A program made the position numbers and the translations under genes. Shown in pieces: positions 1 through 11,451 of a DNA stretch of 64,000 nucleotides. This DNA is from Gentiana macrophylla (taxonomy: Eukaryota; Streptophyta; Magnoliopsida; Gentianales; Gentianaceae). Position 1 is the stretch's first letter. Each line of letters opens with the position of its first letter. The stretch is from positions 65,417,852 to 65,481,851 of the forward strand of contig CM047815.1 of NCBI GenBank assembly GCA_026214975.1, in the 5' to 3' direction. The notes under the pieces are model-generated. The model did no database searches. It was not told the DNA's origin and saw nothing but the letters and a program-made list of their open reading frames with translations.

Positions 1-599
1 TAACGCATGGGATTAAAGCTTTGTGATTTTCCGAATCGTTGAACCTTTCCCATGGTTGACTTTCTCCTTTGTAGATTTCTCTCGATGAGCGTTTAAGTTG
101 TTGCTCCCTTTCATATTCCTCCATATCCCAACTACGGCTAGAACTTCTTGTGATAGACCACTACCGTTATCCTCGAAAAAGCAGTTAGGTGAGATCTCGT
201 CGAGTCATCGACTTCATTAACACCACGTCAAGGATATCGAAAATTTAACAATCAAAGGCTTGTCAGTAGGTTCACCAATGTAGTGTTTGCACCTCGACCA
301 TTAACTCAAAGCGGTGATCTTTATAACCGAGTAGTTCAGAGCGCCTCAGGGAATGATTTTGAGAATCGTAAAGGGGCCGGACCATCGTGTCCTCGGCTTT
401 CCGGAAAACAAATGTAATCTGGAATTATAAAGAAGAACTTGTTCCCCTACTTGAAATTCTCTTTTCTTAATTTTGGCGTCATGGAGGAGTTTCATCTTAT
501 CCTTGCTTATCCTGGCGCTTTCGTAAGCACAGAGTCGAACTCTCGTCTAACTCAATGCATTTCTTGCGATCGATGTTTTCCACAAGTTTGGGAATCAAA

Positions 600-1340
600 G
601 TTAAAAACTTTGTCTTAATAAGCCCGATGCTCTAACTCAAGCGGGCGGATGACATGGCTTGCCGTAAACCATCGATATGGAGATGTACCCATAGGGGTTT
701 TATAAGCGATTCTATACGCCCATAGTGCATCATCAATTTCAAACTCGATCCTTTCTATGGTTATTCCTTTGTCTTTTCGAGGATTTGCTTGATGCTCTGG
801 TTGCCCGCTCAACGACCGCTAGTCATCGGATGGTATGGTGTGCGGTCTTATGGCGAACACCATACTTTTCAAGAACTCTCTCTAGAAGGTCGGTTGCGTA
901 ATCGTTCCTTAATCACTGATCAAGGCTCGAGGACATCCAAATCTCACAAAGATATTTTTCTTTAGGAATTTCATGGCGTTTTATGGTCATTGTGAGTTGT
1001 GGCTTGAGCCTCCACCCATTTAGAAACATAGTCGGCCTTGAGACTAAGATGTATTTGTTGCCACCACGATGATGGGAAAGGTCCCGTAAAATCGATGCCC
1101 CATACATCAAAGACTTCGCACTCTAAGATGGGTTTTAAAGGCATGTCAAAGCGCCTTGTCGAGTTCGGTTCTTTCACACCTATCGCAAGCTTTGACTGAA
1201 GGCCTACGTATCCTTAAAGATCGTAGGCCAATAGAAACCGGATTGGAAGATCTTAGCAACCGTTTTCCAGGACCAAAGTGACCTCCGGTGGGTCCAGCGT
1301 GGCATTGCTCGATAATCTCTTGTTGCTCAGTTAGAGAGCA
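600..1340 (-). pseudogene. Integrase domain of the Athila-like element (degenerate)
   Basis: Minus-strand peptides at 971-1177 include [15 protein letters not shown] and [10 protein letters not shown], the start of the integrase catalytic core with its first aspartate. Peptides at 615-812 include DDALWAYRIAYKTPMGTSPY, the typical C-terminal part of gypsy integrases of this group. The two pieces are in different frames, and an intact third catalytic residue was not located. Bases 1-600 continue the element downstream of the integrase without a readable domain. The function would be insertion of cDNA into the genome. This copy cannot make a whole enzyme. Confidence 0.85.
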
Positions 1341-1649
1341 GCATCTCTAAGCAAACCATCTTTGCGATTTTAAAAGATAAGGTTCATCCCAAGCGAAATA
1401 TTTCATATCGAGAGAAGAACTTCTTCTTCTCTTGATAAGACATTTCGAGGAGTCAAGATATTGGGAATGAAGATAATTGGCGATGGAAGAATACCATGGG
1501 GCGTCTGGAGGCGGCCATCGATCAACATGATGTTTTCTAGGAAAGTAAAGATCTATATCATCCGGGGATCACCACTTTTCCTCACTTAACATCCTAGAAA
1601 CATGATGCGCCACTCGTTCTCCTTTGCCGCTTTTTATCTTTAATTTGAG

Positions 1650-2950
1650 CGTCAAACTCTTGGAGGTCGGTATCCAGCGCGATGGCGCGGTTTAGCTTCC
1701 TTTTTGGTCGCGAGATAGCATAAAGCGGCGTGGTCGATCCACACAATCACTTGAGCACCCGACAAGTAACTACGAAACTTATCCATAGCAAAGACTACGG
1801 CTAATAATTCCTTTTCGATTGTCGTGTAGTTAACTTGAGAAGGATTCGATGTGTGGTGGCGTAATAGATAGGTTGGAACTTTCCATTAAGCTTTTGCCCT
1901 AAAGTGCACCAATGCATAGTTTGATCGTCACACATAAGCTCAAAGGAAGTTCGGTCGAGTGAAATAAAATTGGGCGGATATTAACCGATTCTTGAGCTCC
2001 TCAAGCGCTTGCTTGCGATTTTCATCGAAATTGAACTCAACGTCTTCCTTGAAGCGAGTAGATAGGGGCTTGGCTACTTTGGAAAAATCTTGGATGAATC
2101 TCACTATAGAAACCGACATGTCGAGAAACTTCGACTTCACGTACATTCTTAGGATAACTCATCTTCTCAATAAGCTTCTACCTTGGCCTATCTACTTATA
2201 CCGTTGGCGGACACTTTGTGGCCAAGAACTATCCGCTTCATCGACCATAAAATGGCACTTTTCCCAATTGAGTACTAAGTCCTTTTCCACACATCTAGAC
2301 AACACGATCAAGATTATCGAGGCAATCATCGAAGGATTGACCAAAGACAGAGAAATCATCCATAAAAATCTCCATGCACTTTTCAACTAGCCCGTCAAAG
2401 ATTGCCATCATACACCTTTGAAAGGTGGCGGGGCATTCTGAGAGACCAAATGGCATCCGCTTTGTAGGTGAATGTCCCGTAGGGGCAAGTGAAAGTGGTC
2501 TTCTCTTAGTCAATAGGATCGATGGGTATCACGAAAATATCACGAATAACCATCCAGAGAAGCATTAGAATCGTGCCCGCTTGGGCGCTCAAGCATCGGT
2601 CAATGAATGGAAGGGAAATGATCTTTCGGTGTGACCTCATTGAGCTTTCGATAATCGATACATACTCTGTATCCGATGCTGAGCCTCAATGCTATCTCTT
2701 CTCCTTTCTCATTTTTCTCAATCGTAATTCCACCTTTCTTGGCAACTACTTGAGTCGGGGAAACCCATTCACTGTCAGCAATGGCGTAAATGATACCCAT
2801 ATCTAGAAGTTCAATGATCTCCTTCTTGACTACTTCTTGCATGTGAGAGTTAAGCCTCCTTTGGGGCTGTCTAACTCGTTTTGCACCCTCCTCCGTCTTG
2901 ATCTTGTGCATACGGATGTCGGGAGATATCCTCGGATATCTCCACACCCA
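1650..2950 (-). pseudogene. Reverse transcriptase and RNase H of the Athila-like element (degenerate)
   Basis: The ORF at 2600-2947 (minus) carries VVKKEIIELLDMGIIYAI, WVSPTQVVAKKGG and VCIDYRKLNEVTPKDHFP, the N-terminal fingers and palm of gypsy RT. The frame then changes: 2295-2513 gives MPFGLSECPATFQRCMMAIF, and 2192-2386 and 1940-2146 continue the thumb. RNase H follows at about 1650-1960, where a minus-strand reading resembles the family's acidic-residue region but is broken. The enzyme would copy element RNA into cDNA in cytoplasmic particles. At least three frame changes make this a pseudogene. Confidence 0.88.
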
Positions 2951-3599
2951 TCAAAAGGCTTTCTCATTTTTGCGCAAGGCGTTTAACGATTTAAGCTCTT
3001 CTATTACCGAGACGACTTGGTAGAGATGATCAAAGGAAGCTTGTCACCTTCTCTTAGAAACACATACTTGAGATGTCTGAGGCAGCGGCTTGAGAACCAA
3101 ATCTACAGGAGGTTCCTCTGGACTTGATTTAAGATCTCCACTCTTCAACTCAACATCGTTGAGCTTACTTAGTGCCCTCTTGCCAAAGCTTCTTCTCTTA
3201 GCTCATCCTCAAAATCAAAAGCTAAGCCGGTCTGGGCCCGACCACACCATGATTATTCGATTATCAATCGATCGCTCATATTGATTCTACGACCATGACT
3301 TGCTTAACCATAAAGTCATCGAAATCATCGAAGTCTCCTCAATGGAAAAGCCGGTTGGAGATCCGGAAGGTATATTGATAGATTTTGAAACACTATAGCT
3401 CACATCCTGGTCACCAACTTTCGAATGGTCACGTGCCCCACCATCACAATCGATGAGGGCTCTAGGTGTAGATAGAAAGGTCTTCCAAGAATCAAAGGAC
3501 ATACTCACTTTTCTCGATATCTAAGGCGTGCCAGTCAAGCTGGAAAGGTAAACCTATCTATTTGAACTAATACGTCCTTTAGGATCCTGAAGCTTTTTA

Positions 3600-4220
3600 G
3601 AAGATCTATCAATTGAACTGTAAGTTCATGGTAGTGGGTTCTAGAAGACTTTGTAAACCAAGGCGATTGCAAACAGACAATGGCATCAAGCTGATGGATG
3701 CACCCAGGTCACATAAGGAATTTGGGAAGACTAGGCCTCCCATCTGCGGTGTGAGCACAAATTTGCTGGGTCGCCCCTCTTGGTTGGTAAGTCTTGATAA
3801 TTGACCATCGCATGTGATCTTTACCAAGCTGCTTGATCCATTTACGATAATTTCTTTTTGGAAGATACAACATCCTTAATGAACTTGGTATACTTAGGCA
3901 TCTCAACCAAAACTTCTGACAATGGAAGATTAACCTGAGTGTTTTTCAACAAATTGAGCACCTTTTCATACTTCTTATCTTCGCTCAATGGGATGTTGCT
4001 CTTTCTGGGTGGAAATGGAAGCTTCTTAAGATCATTCTCGGAGAAAACCTTCTTTGAAGATCTGCTATGGCCTTGTCTTCCGAGATCTTTCCACGAGCAG
4101 ACTTTTGAAGTTTTAGTAGTCGGGGATCGACCACGACTTTCTTTTCCTTTTTCAGTCCTCAAAGGATCAGCCACTTGAGGATTTCCAACCTTTCCACCTA
4201 TCAGGGGATCAGCCACCTGA
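3600..4220 (-). pseudogene. Gag C-terminus and aspartic protease region of the Athila-like element
   Basis: The minus ORF 3842-4216 ends with a lysine-rich stretch containing PLSEVLVEMPKYTKFIKDV, which precedes the protease in Athila-type polyproteins. The ORF 3609-3827 contains LCDLGASISLMPLSV, matching the D-x-G-A protease active-site region (usually DLGAS in this lineage). The two pieces are offset by a frame change near 3835. Upstream (4220-5100) only short fragments are readable. Confidence 0.75.
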
Positions 4221-5103
4221 TTACTTGCTTGTAGCCAAGGGGATGATGGGTGCTCAACTTCCCCTCCTGCCTTATCAGTGGCGGGGAGGGGCTGAGTATT
4301 TCACTGAAACCAGGGGACCACTAAGGCGTGTGTACCGCTTCTTAAACTCATGAGTGCGGCCTCCTCTTTACCATATTGCATTGATAGGCACGAGGTCGAT
4401 TACAACGGCATTATTAAGTCGGCTGAGCAACATGACCACCCTTAGGATTTTTCTCAGTAAAGCTGGGCAAGTGCCCTTGGGGTCTTGATGCTAAGCTGCT
4501 CGACCAATTGCCTATCATCTCTCTCTCAAGATTTTTATTCATTACTCATTAGGAGTTTGAATATTCTTATTTTGCTCCTCTCAAATGAGTTCCATTCGAA
4601 ACTAAGATCAGTTGAACTTGAAGGGCCTTGAGAGTTTGGGAAGTTTGGAAGTATGGTTGGTTGGTCGACTTTGATAATTAGGATTGGAATTAGAGGCCAA
4701 TTCTGATTGAACATTAGTGTGGAATTGGAAAAATTTGAGTTTTGTTACGATTGAATCGGGGTTTCTGAAGTTTGGACTCGATTAAAGCTTGGATTACGGC
4801 CGGCATACGATTTTGAGCATTATTACGGCGGAGAGGTGGTTATTGAACCTCGGATTAGGCGGCCGAAAAGGCATTCAACTTACGCATTTTATCCAATCAT
4901 GGGGCGAAGCGAAGCGGTATGCCCCGGATCATCACAAACTTGGCATGTGATTGGATTATCTTTGTCCCATTATTATGAGCAGCGTTGACTTGATGAAGCG
5001 AAGGGGTTGAAATTGACCTTGGCGGACATGTGGCGGTCGACAACAATTTTACTTGTATCTGAACACGAGAGTTACGTGAAAACGAAAAAGTCGATTACTC
5101 GGA

Positions 5104-5800
5104 TTAGGAGCAGTTTGGGATGTTGTCGGTGAGAATTAGCCATTTGCTTTTGCAACATGGCAATCGGTCTGCATAGTCACTTCCTCGACCTTGGGAGGAG
5201 GAGGAGGTGCTGAATAGCTTGATAGGATGGGGCATAGTTATATTTGGCAATGTCTTCAAACAATGCCCATCCTTCGTCTGAGTCTTCTTCAAAAACGCCC
5301 CACTGATGAACTATTGACCATGCCCTTAGTGAGCTCGGTCAATCCGCTAAAAATGTATTGACTTGCCTTTGCATCGGCAAGCCATGGTGGGGACATTTTC
5401 GGAGGAGGACTTGAACCTTTTCAAAGCAATCAAAGAAAGACTCATTTTCCTGTGGGCGGAAAGTGAAGATTTCATTCAAATCTTGGGCCGTCTTTGATGG
5501 AGGAAATATTGACTCGAAATTCTTTTTCAAGACCGGCCCGGTTGTAATGGATTCGAAGGAGAGAGTGATACCACTCTAGTGCTTCCCCCATGAGGAAAAT
5601 GGAAAAAGTTTGAGCTTGATTGCGTCCTCACTTACACCTTGGATGCGGGTAGTACCGCATATGTGTAGAAATGTGTGTAGGTGAGTGTGGGGTTCTCTGA
5701 TTGATAGCCGTGAAAAATCGATGCATCTTTGCATCATCTGAATAAGTCTGTCTTTAGCTCGAAAATTGGAGCGATAATGGCGGTATAACAATTGCGGGGT
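5104..5800 (-). pseudogene. Gag (capsid-like) fragments of the Athila-like element
   Basis: The minus ORF 5339-5530 contains FTFRPQENESFFDCFEKVQ and LLRKCPHHGLP. This is the capsid segment with the C-P-H-H motif seen in plant retrotransposon gag (retrotrans_gag family). The ORF 5576-5791 lies immediately upstream and is probably the preceding part of gag. Gag would build the cytoplasmic particle. Stops between the pieces show decay. The start of gag cannot be fixed. Confidence 0.7.
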
Positions 5801-5829
5801 TGGCGGTGGCTGTGCCAGGCATGGCGTGA

Positions 5830-6632
5830 ATCCGCCAACGATCGTCTATCTTCGCGCCATTATCACTATTTTTTCGATTTCTCTGCAAGATTTTGCTCAA
5901 ATTCTTGATCAAAAGTGTTTCCTTAAATCGAACCGAAGTCTCCGCCTATTAGGTCGGACTATGGTCCGCTTCGGGGTCGAGGAGTAGATTAGTGGTCCTT
6001 CGACTACGAGTTTGCATACACGAAATCCAAGATCAAGATGTTGAGCAAGAAAGAAAGAAAGAAAGAAATAGAACTATAAACTAAGAAACTAACAACTTAA
6101 ACTAAAGACTTACAATCTAATCTAAGATCAAAACCTAGAAAAGAAAAGAAAGAAGATGATAGGAGGAAAGAGGCGGACGGACGTCCAAAATTATGGACGG
6201 CGTCGGCCGATTTCGAGAATGGACGGGCGTTCAAAATATGAGCGCTCGTCCTCTTTTTTCGAATTCTTTTGGGCGGGCGTCGAAGTATGAGCAGCTCGTC
6301 TGCGGGTGAGATTGTCTGAGATTGAAGAATTTTCAGCCGGACGGGCGTCGGTGAACTAAGCGCTTCGTCCGGCGAAAAGCAAGCGGGCGGGCGTGCGGTG
6401 AAAAGCGGATGCTCGTCAGCCAGCGGCGCGACGATTAGAAAAGCAGGCGTGATAAGCGAAAGCAGTATAGACTAGGAGCAAAAATTTTATATTAACTACT
6501 AACGAAACACAATTAAAGCGAGCCAGACAAGTGAACTAAAACAACTAAGCGATTAACCACAAGCGAAGCGAGAAGATCTAACCTAAAAGCAGAATTGAAA
6601 ACAAAACAAAAAAAAACTAGGCAGCGTCCGGT
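5830..6632 (-). other. Leader of the Athila-like element, with repeated GGACGGGCGT motifs
   Basis: This untranslated stretch lies between the priming site and gag. At about 6170-6440 it repeats variants of ggacgggcgt and gctcgtcc several times. The same motif family occurs inside this element's LTR (about 7680-7745) and in the other Athila-type LTRs (about 28075-28175 and 30595-30690). A GAAA run lies near 6050-6065. No gene is seen. Confidence 0.6.
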
Positions 6633-6650
6633 TCCCCGGCAACGGCGCCA
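6633..6650 (-). promoter_or_regulatory. Primer binding site, tRNA-Asp type
   Basis: The minus-strand sequence TGGCGCCGTTGCCGGGGA is complementary to the 3' end of plant tRNA-Asp including CCA. It sits six bases inside the LTR end. This primer is characteristic of Athila and related plant gypsy elements and fixes the element's orientation. Confidence 0.92.
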
Positions 6651-6656
6651 AAAACT

Positions 6657-8199
6657 TGTCTACGGATTTTATCTATGCAAAACAAACAAGTGATAAATTT
6701 ATAATCCGGTTAACCCCAAGTATAAGGATCGTAGTACTAGTGGTTAATGCCGGGTCGATCCTACGGGGAACTAGACGATTGTGGTTCCTAGTTTTTGTCT
6801 AACTAAACTATGTCACGAAAAACTAAACTAAACAGCGAGTAAAACAAAACTAAACTACACATATATGCTGAAAATAAACTAGACAGAGGACGAAAATCCA
6901 AAGCTAGGAAGGTTTGGTTGCGAACAAATTAATCTAAAGGTGCAATAGGAAATAGACTAACTAAGCAGTTCAAGTTTCAAGGTTAAATCAAATTTAAAGC
7001 GGACAAGCGAGTATTGATCCACCTATCCAACAAACACTAATCTCTCATCCGATTATATTGCGGTTTCTATCAAGTTGTGATTCATCTTATCAAAGGTATG
7101 AATCCTACTTTCGTAGATGATTAAGCCTATTAATTTCTATCTTTCGATTTACGAAATTAACGCCGTCATAACATAAACAAAGATGTAAACTTTAACGTTT
7201 TAACCTAGATATTCAACCTATCAACTTTAGTTTGACATAGATCAAAGATCTATTCCTAAGTCATGGTGATCTAATGTTTATAAAGACTTTCATCAAATAT
7301 AAAACATCATACATGCACATCTTTCGATATAAATGCAATTAATCAACATGAGACATGATAAAGGAAACAACTTGATTAAAAACTTACAATATAACGAAGA
7401 ATCAAAATTAATGAAAGTTGGATGGCTTCACAATGCTCGTTTGATTGAAGCCTAGCCTCTTAGCATCCTTGAAACATTTCGAATTGTTGAAATAAATTGC
7501 ATAAACTAAACTAAGCGTATCTAGGAATTGAAGAACATAAAAAAGCGGAAAAAGAGTAAAAGCGCGACTATAGCCGCCCACAGGGTTTAGGGTTCAAGAT
7601 TGTCAATTGGTATCTCAATGTGTGAAAAATAGGCAAGTATTTATAGCCTCCAAAGTCGGTTTCTCTAAGTCGGTCGGATGGACGGCGTTCACTATAATGG
7701 CCGCTCGTCCGACATTCTTGAACTCCCTCCAGGCGCTCGTCCGACTTCCGTTCAAACTCTACGTATCAAAATCGCTTTCATGGACGAGTCCGAATTGCCG
7801 GGCCTTTCGTTCGGATATGGGCGACTTAATGAATGACGTTCATGCTTTGCCTTGAATAGGATTCTTGCATACTTATCTCTTTCCTTCCTTCCAAATCATC
7901 ACTATCTCTTTCTTCAATCAACTTAGCTCGACTTTTAATTTCTTTAAATCATCATTTGAGCACAATAAACATACCTATAACACATGGAAAACATCATAAA
8001 GCGTAATAATATTCAAATAATTATAATTTAACCATGAAATCACATAAATATATCATTATTGCGATTAAGTCTTCAAAAATACCGTTTGCTCAATATTTTA
8101 ATATAAAGACCAATTATTATGCAAATTACACAATATCGAAGAAAAACATCGTAAAATATATCCTTATAATTCATAGATTTTCACCCTTATGATTCGGCA
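6657..8199 (-). repeat. 5' LTR of the Athila-like element
   Basis: In minus orientation it begins TGCCGAATCA and ends CCGTAGACA next to the priming site, giving TG...CA ends. A minus TATA-like box (GGCTATAAATACTT) lies at 7635-7648. The last 110 bases resemble the end of the LTRs at 27789 and 30305 (shared CTTGGGGT, CCGGATTAT and TAGATAAAATCCG blocks), so the two elements belong to related families. The outer end at 8199 is inferred from the TG/CA rule and the start of copia LTR homology at 8208. Confidence 0.75.
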
Positions 8200-8207
8200 A
8201 GGGATTA

Positions 8208-8409
8208 CGTGTGGATTAGCGATAGAGGCCGGACGCGTGGGCGGCTTGCGCCGAACTACTCTCCGTTGGCGGTCAAAGCGATGATCTTATAGATCATCCG
8301 AGTATAACCGTCAAACTACTTAACGTGTTTATTGCATTAAGCGAAGAAACGACCTAGAAAAGGAAATCAAAATTTTAAATTCCCTGCGTTAAACTAGTGA
8401 TTTCTAACA
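8208..8409 (+). repeat. 3' end of a family-A copia LTR (truncated)
   Basis: This is nearly the same as 60351-60544, sharing GTGTGGATTAGCGATAGAGG, GTCAAACTACTTAACGTG and the terminal GCGTTAAACTAGTGATTT. It ends at ...CTAACA without the tRNA-Met priming site that follows the copy at 60544, so it is a 3' or solo LTR. Its upstream 1.3 kb is missing where the Athila-like LTR begins. Confidence 0.88.
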
Positions 8410-11400
8410 TAAGGCACTATATTATCGATTTGAAAGTGAATCCATTCGTTGCAGCGAATCAAAAAATAGAAATTAAATTTCTACGATATTCAAGGATTAA
8501 AATCCGAAAGTTGTTTCCTTATATCACTCCCACTATCTTAGCCGAAATGACTGTCCGTTGTCTACTCTTCATCATGAATGCCCGACTATCTTGTTCTTAC
8601 AAAGAACTTTAGCTTACGAGTCAAATTACTCGGTTAAAAAAGTCGCTAAGGATCATAGGTTAGTGATCCGAAATCACTTTCCTTATCCTATACTTTCTTT
8701 TATTATTATTTCGGTTTAGCCTTTAACTTATTTAGTTTAGATGACTTACACTTTTAGACATTTACCTTCCCATTCTTGGCTTTCTTTAAAGGAAATGGCC
8801 GTGAACTAGCAGTTCATTTGAGTAGACACTACTCGTGAACCGTGGGATGTCTAGTGAGATTGATACCAAATCATTCTCGTCGTATTTGAACTAATTTTGT
8901 TTTGTCTCTCGCTCAGCACGAGTGACAGCAGTCACATTAATGTCACTTAAGTTAGTAGGCTCAAGAGGAACATCCTCTTCCGAAGAATTAATTTGCATTC
9001 TCGATTATTGAGTTCAACGTTCTCGTTACTTTTCCACTTTTAAGAAGTCATCATCAGTCAATTTTTCATGTTTAGCAGTTTAGATACCATGAGATGATAT
9101 GTAGTTGTAAAAATAAATTACGACAGAAATATAAATCAAATCATACACCACTACAAATAATAAATTTTAGAAATTATAAACGTGATGTCATGCATGCAGT
9201 TTATCCTACCATTCCAAGGATTTAATCTCACACCTACAGTGCCGCCGACGGGTAGGTCAAAAGGTGACGATTAAATTGAGACAATCTCTCAACAATTAGC
9301 GAGAATCGAGACCCGATTTAATTGTTGATTACCTTCCTTTTCAGCCAATATATTTCCAAAAATACCCTTTAGAGTGTGACCCTCTTTGTTTGATTTTTAA
9401 GTAGACCCGAGTATGCCGCGAAGGGTAGGTCGATGACCAGCAGTACTCAAAATCCTATCCTTTCGAAACCAAGCCTTGAATTTTGATAGCGATGAAGGCC
9501 ATCCGAAGGGGGCCGAAATCAAAGCGGCACGAGGCATCACCATTCTCTCACGGTGCTTGTGTTAACAGTAGAGGCCAAGGGGTCGGTTGTCACCTTCCCC
9601 GCTCCTACTCGTTATTTTGAAAATTAGGTAGTCTTTTAGGTTTTACAGAATTTATTTACAATCCGAAAAACAATAAATCATGAATATTTAAATTAATCCT
9701 CCCACTAGTTCATCGGTTCCAAATACCGTCTAACTAGTGTCACCTATTCACGACTTTTCAATTTCTCTGATTTTTAAATTCTTTGTGTAGACACTACACA
9801 ATTAAAATTCACCAAGAATTTTATAATCCTAATCTATTAGGACTTTATGATATTATTCTCAATAATTTGAAAAACAATAAATCATGAAATTTAAAGCTCC
9901 CACTAGTTTATCGGTTCTAAATACCGTCTAACTGGTGATACTATATTCATGATTTTCCTATTTATCGATTATTTAGAAAATCTCTTGTGTAGACACTACA
10001 CAACCAAAATTCACCGATGAATTGTATAGTCCTAATGATGTCATGATAAAAATTTAATTTGGATCTCGGAATTTTCTTTCAATAATCCGAAAACAATAAA
10101 GCACGAAAAGCAATCACCAATTTATCGGTTTCAAATACCGTCTAGTTAGTGTCCTAGCTTTTCACGATTTTCCAATTTTCTCGATCATTAAAATCCTATA
10201 TAAATAAAATTCACAAAGAATTTTATTATTCTTAAAGGTTCTGGGATTGTTGAATTTTTCGAATAAGTCGAAAAACAATAAATCAAGAAAAGCAACCACC
10301 AACTTATCGGTTTTAAACCCTGGCTGAGCTTTAACCGAGTTTACCGAATGGTGTCGGGATTGGCAAAGCCGACCCGTCCTCTTCGTTGGTTCATGTACGA
10401 CTGCTGGATGAATCGGGCTAAGGTTGCCCCATTGAGCCTCAGCTCGCCGGATAGCTTGACCTTGCGGACCCCGACGCTAACGTCGCACTTGGACGGACAA
10501 GTCGAGTCGAGCCGAAGCCCTGCTGATCGGCCGAACCAATTTTGAACCTTTTGCTTCGGTTGGTGTCCAACTTTTCCGGATTTTCCAATTTTGATTATCA
10601 AAATTCAAAATTTATGTAGACATTATATAACCTAAACCCGTATGATTTATTATCCCAAATTAAGTTTATCATGTGAATTTTATATCCTGATAAAATTCCG
10701 TTATTTTAATTAATATAATTCATTACCTAAATTAATCTAATGTAATTATCGTGTTCATACATGCCTAGTTAATATCACGATTAATTATCTACGTGTATCA
10801 TATCTTTAGAGTGAAATTCATAAATATGATGCGTATGTAATGGCGTGGTTATTTCACATAAATTATCAAACATGAAAATAAATGCGTAAAAATAACTAAT
10901 TGAGATGGATCGTTGCAGTGCGTAAGCAACCTATTTAAACTAGGAAAAACAAAAAAAAAATGTCAATACTTTCGGCAGCAGCAACTTTGATCTACTTTGA
11001 TCTTGGAAGAATATTGATGCCTTTTTATTTTTTATTTTTTATTTTTTATTTTATTATTTTTTTTTTTTTTTTTTTTTATATCACAGCACCGCTGATGTCA
11101 TGATGACATCAGCATCTTCAATTAATCATTGAGCAGCTTCAGCGCAGCAACAGCAATTACATTCGTCCAGGTACGAAAGGAAAAAATTAAATACATCCTA
11201 TATCCAAAAAATTTGGATCCAAAAATTAAAATTTCCAGAAAAATAAATAAAACAATTTCCTATACCCGGAAAAACATGTTTAGAACAGATCTAACGGGAA
11301 ACATGTATCAACCCAATCCATATCGTCAACCAAAATATTCACTCGCATAAATAAAATTAAAAGATGCAATTTTTTTATATGCAATTCCACTCCTAAATTA

Positions 11401-11435
11401 ATTAATTTGGCTCTCGATATCGTAAAAATTCAACC
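8410..11435 (-). mobile_element. Internal leader region of family-B copia, non-coding as seen
   Basis: On the minus strand this follows the LTR and priming site at 11436-11449, so it is the internal 5' part of that copia. No gag could be read with confidence. The segment 8520-9000 holds only short broken frames. It contains the repeat array at 9650-10330. Bases 11030-11080 are a T-rich tract. Bases 11090-11450 carry no recognisable gene. Confidence 0.5.
9650..10330. repeat. Four tandem copies of a ~180-215-bp unit in the copia leader
   Basis: The block CGAAAAACAATAAATCA followed by ACTAGTT(C/T)ATCGGTT and AAATACCGTCTAACTAG recurs at about 9660, 9870, 10085 and 10265. Each copy is followed by a variant of TTCACGA(C/T)TTTTC. 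Spacing is uneven (about 210, 215 and 180). The fourth copy breaks off after ATCGGTTTTAAACC. Tandem repeats in the untranslated leader are common in plant copia elements. Confidence 0.8.
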
Positions 11436-11449
11436 TGTCTCTGCTACCA
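11436..11449 (-). promoter_or_regulatory. Primer binding site, initiator tRNA-Met type (family-B copia)
   Basis: The minus-strand sequence TGGTAGCAGAGACA resembles the plant initiator tRNA-Met complement TGGTATCAGAGC with one change. It lies two bases from the LTR end at 11452. Confidence 0.8.
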
Positions 11450-11451
11450 CT

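Larger units (their letters stand above)
1..8199 (-). mobile_element. Athila-like Ty3/gypsy retrotransposon, 5' LTR plus internal region, cut by window edge
   Basis: On the minus strand the order is LTR (6657-8199), tRNA-Asp priming site, leader, gag, protease, reverse transcriptase, RNase H and integrase, which is the Ty3/gypsy order. The gag and protease fragments, the tRNA-Asp primer and the RT style resemble the plant Athila/Tat lineage. Every coding domain is broken by stops and frame changes, so the copy is dead. The 3' LTR lies beyond base 1. The right end butts directly onto a copia LTR fragment at 8208, so this element landed in that LTR or was joined to it. The lineage call is from recognised peptides, not from a search. 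Confidence 0.9.

Noticed and set aside
6633..6650. tRNA-Asp gene
   Set aside because: Only the 18-base 3' complement is present, next to an LTR; no cloverleaf. No other tRNA or rRNA gene was recognised in the window.
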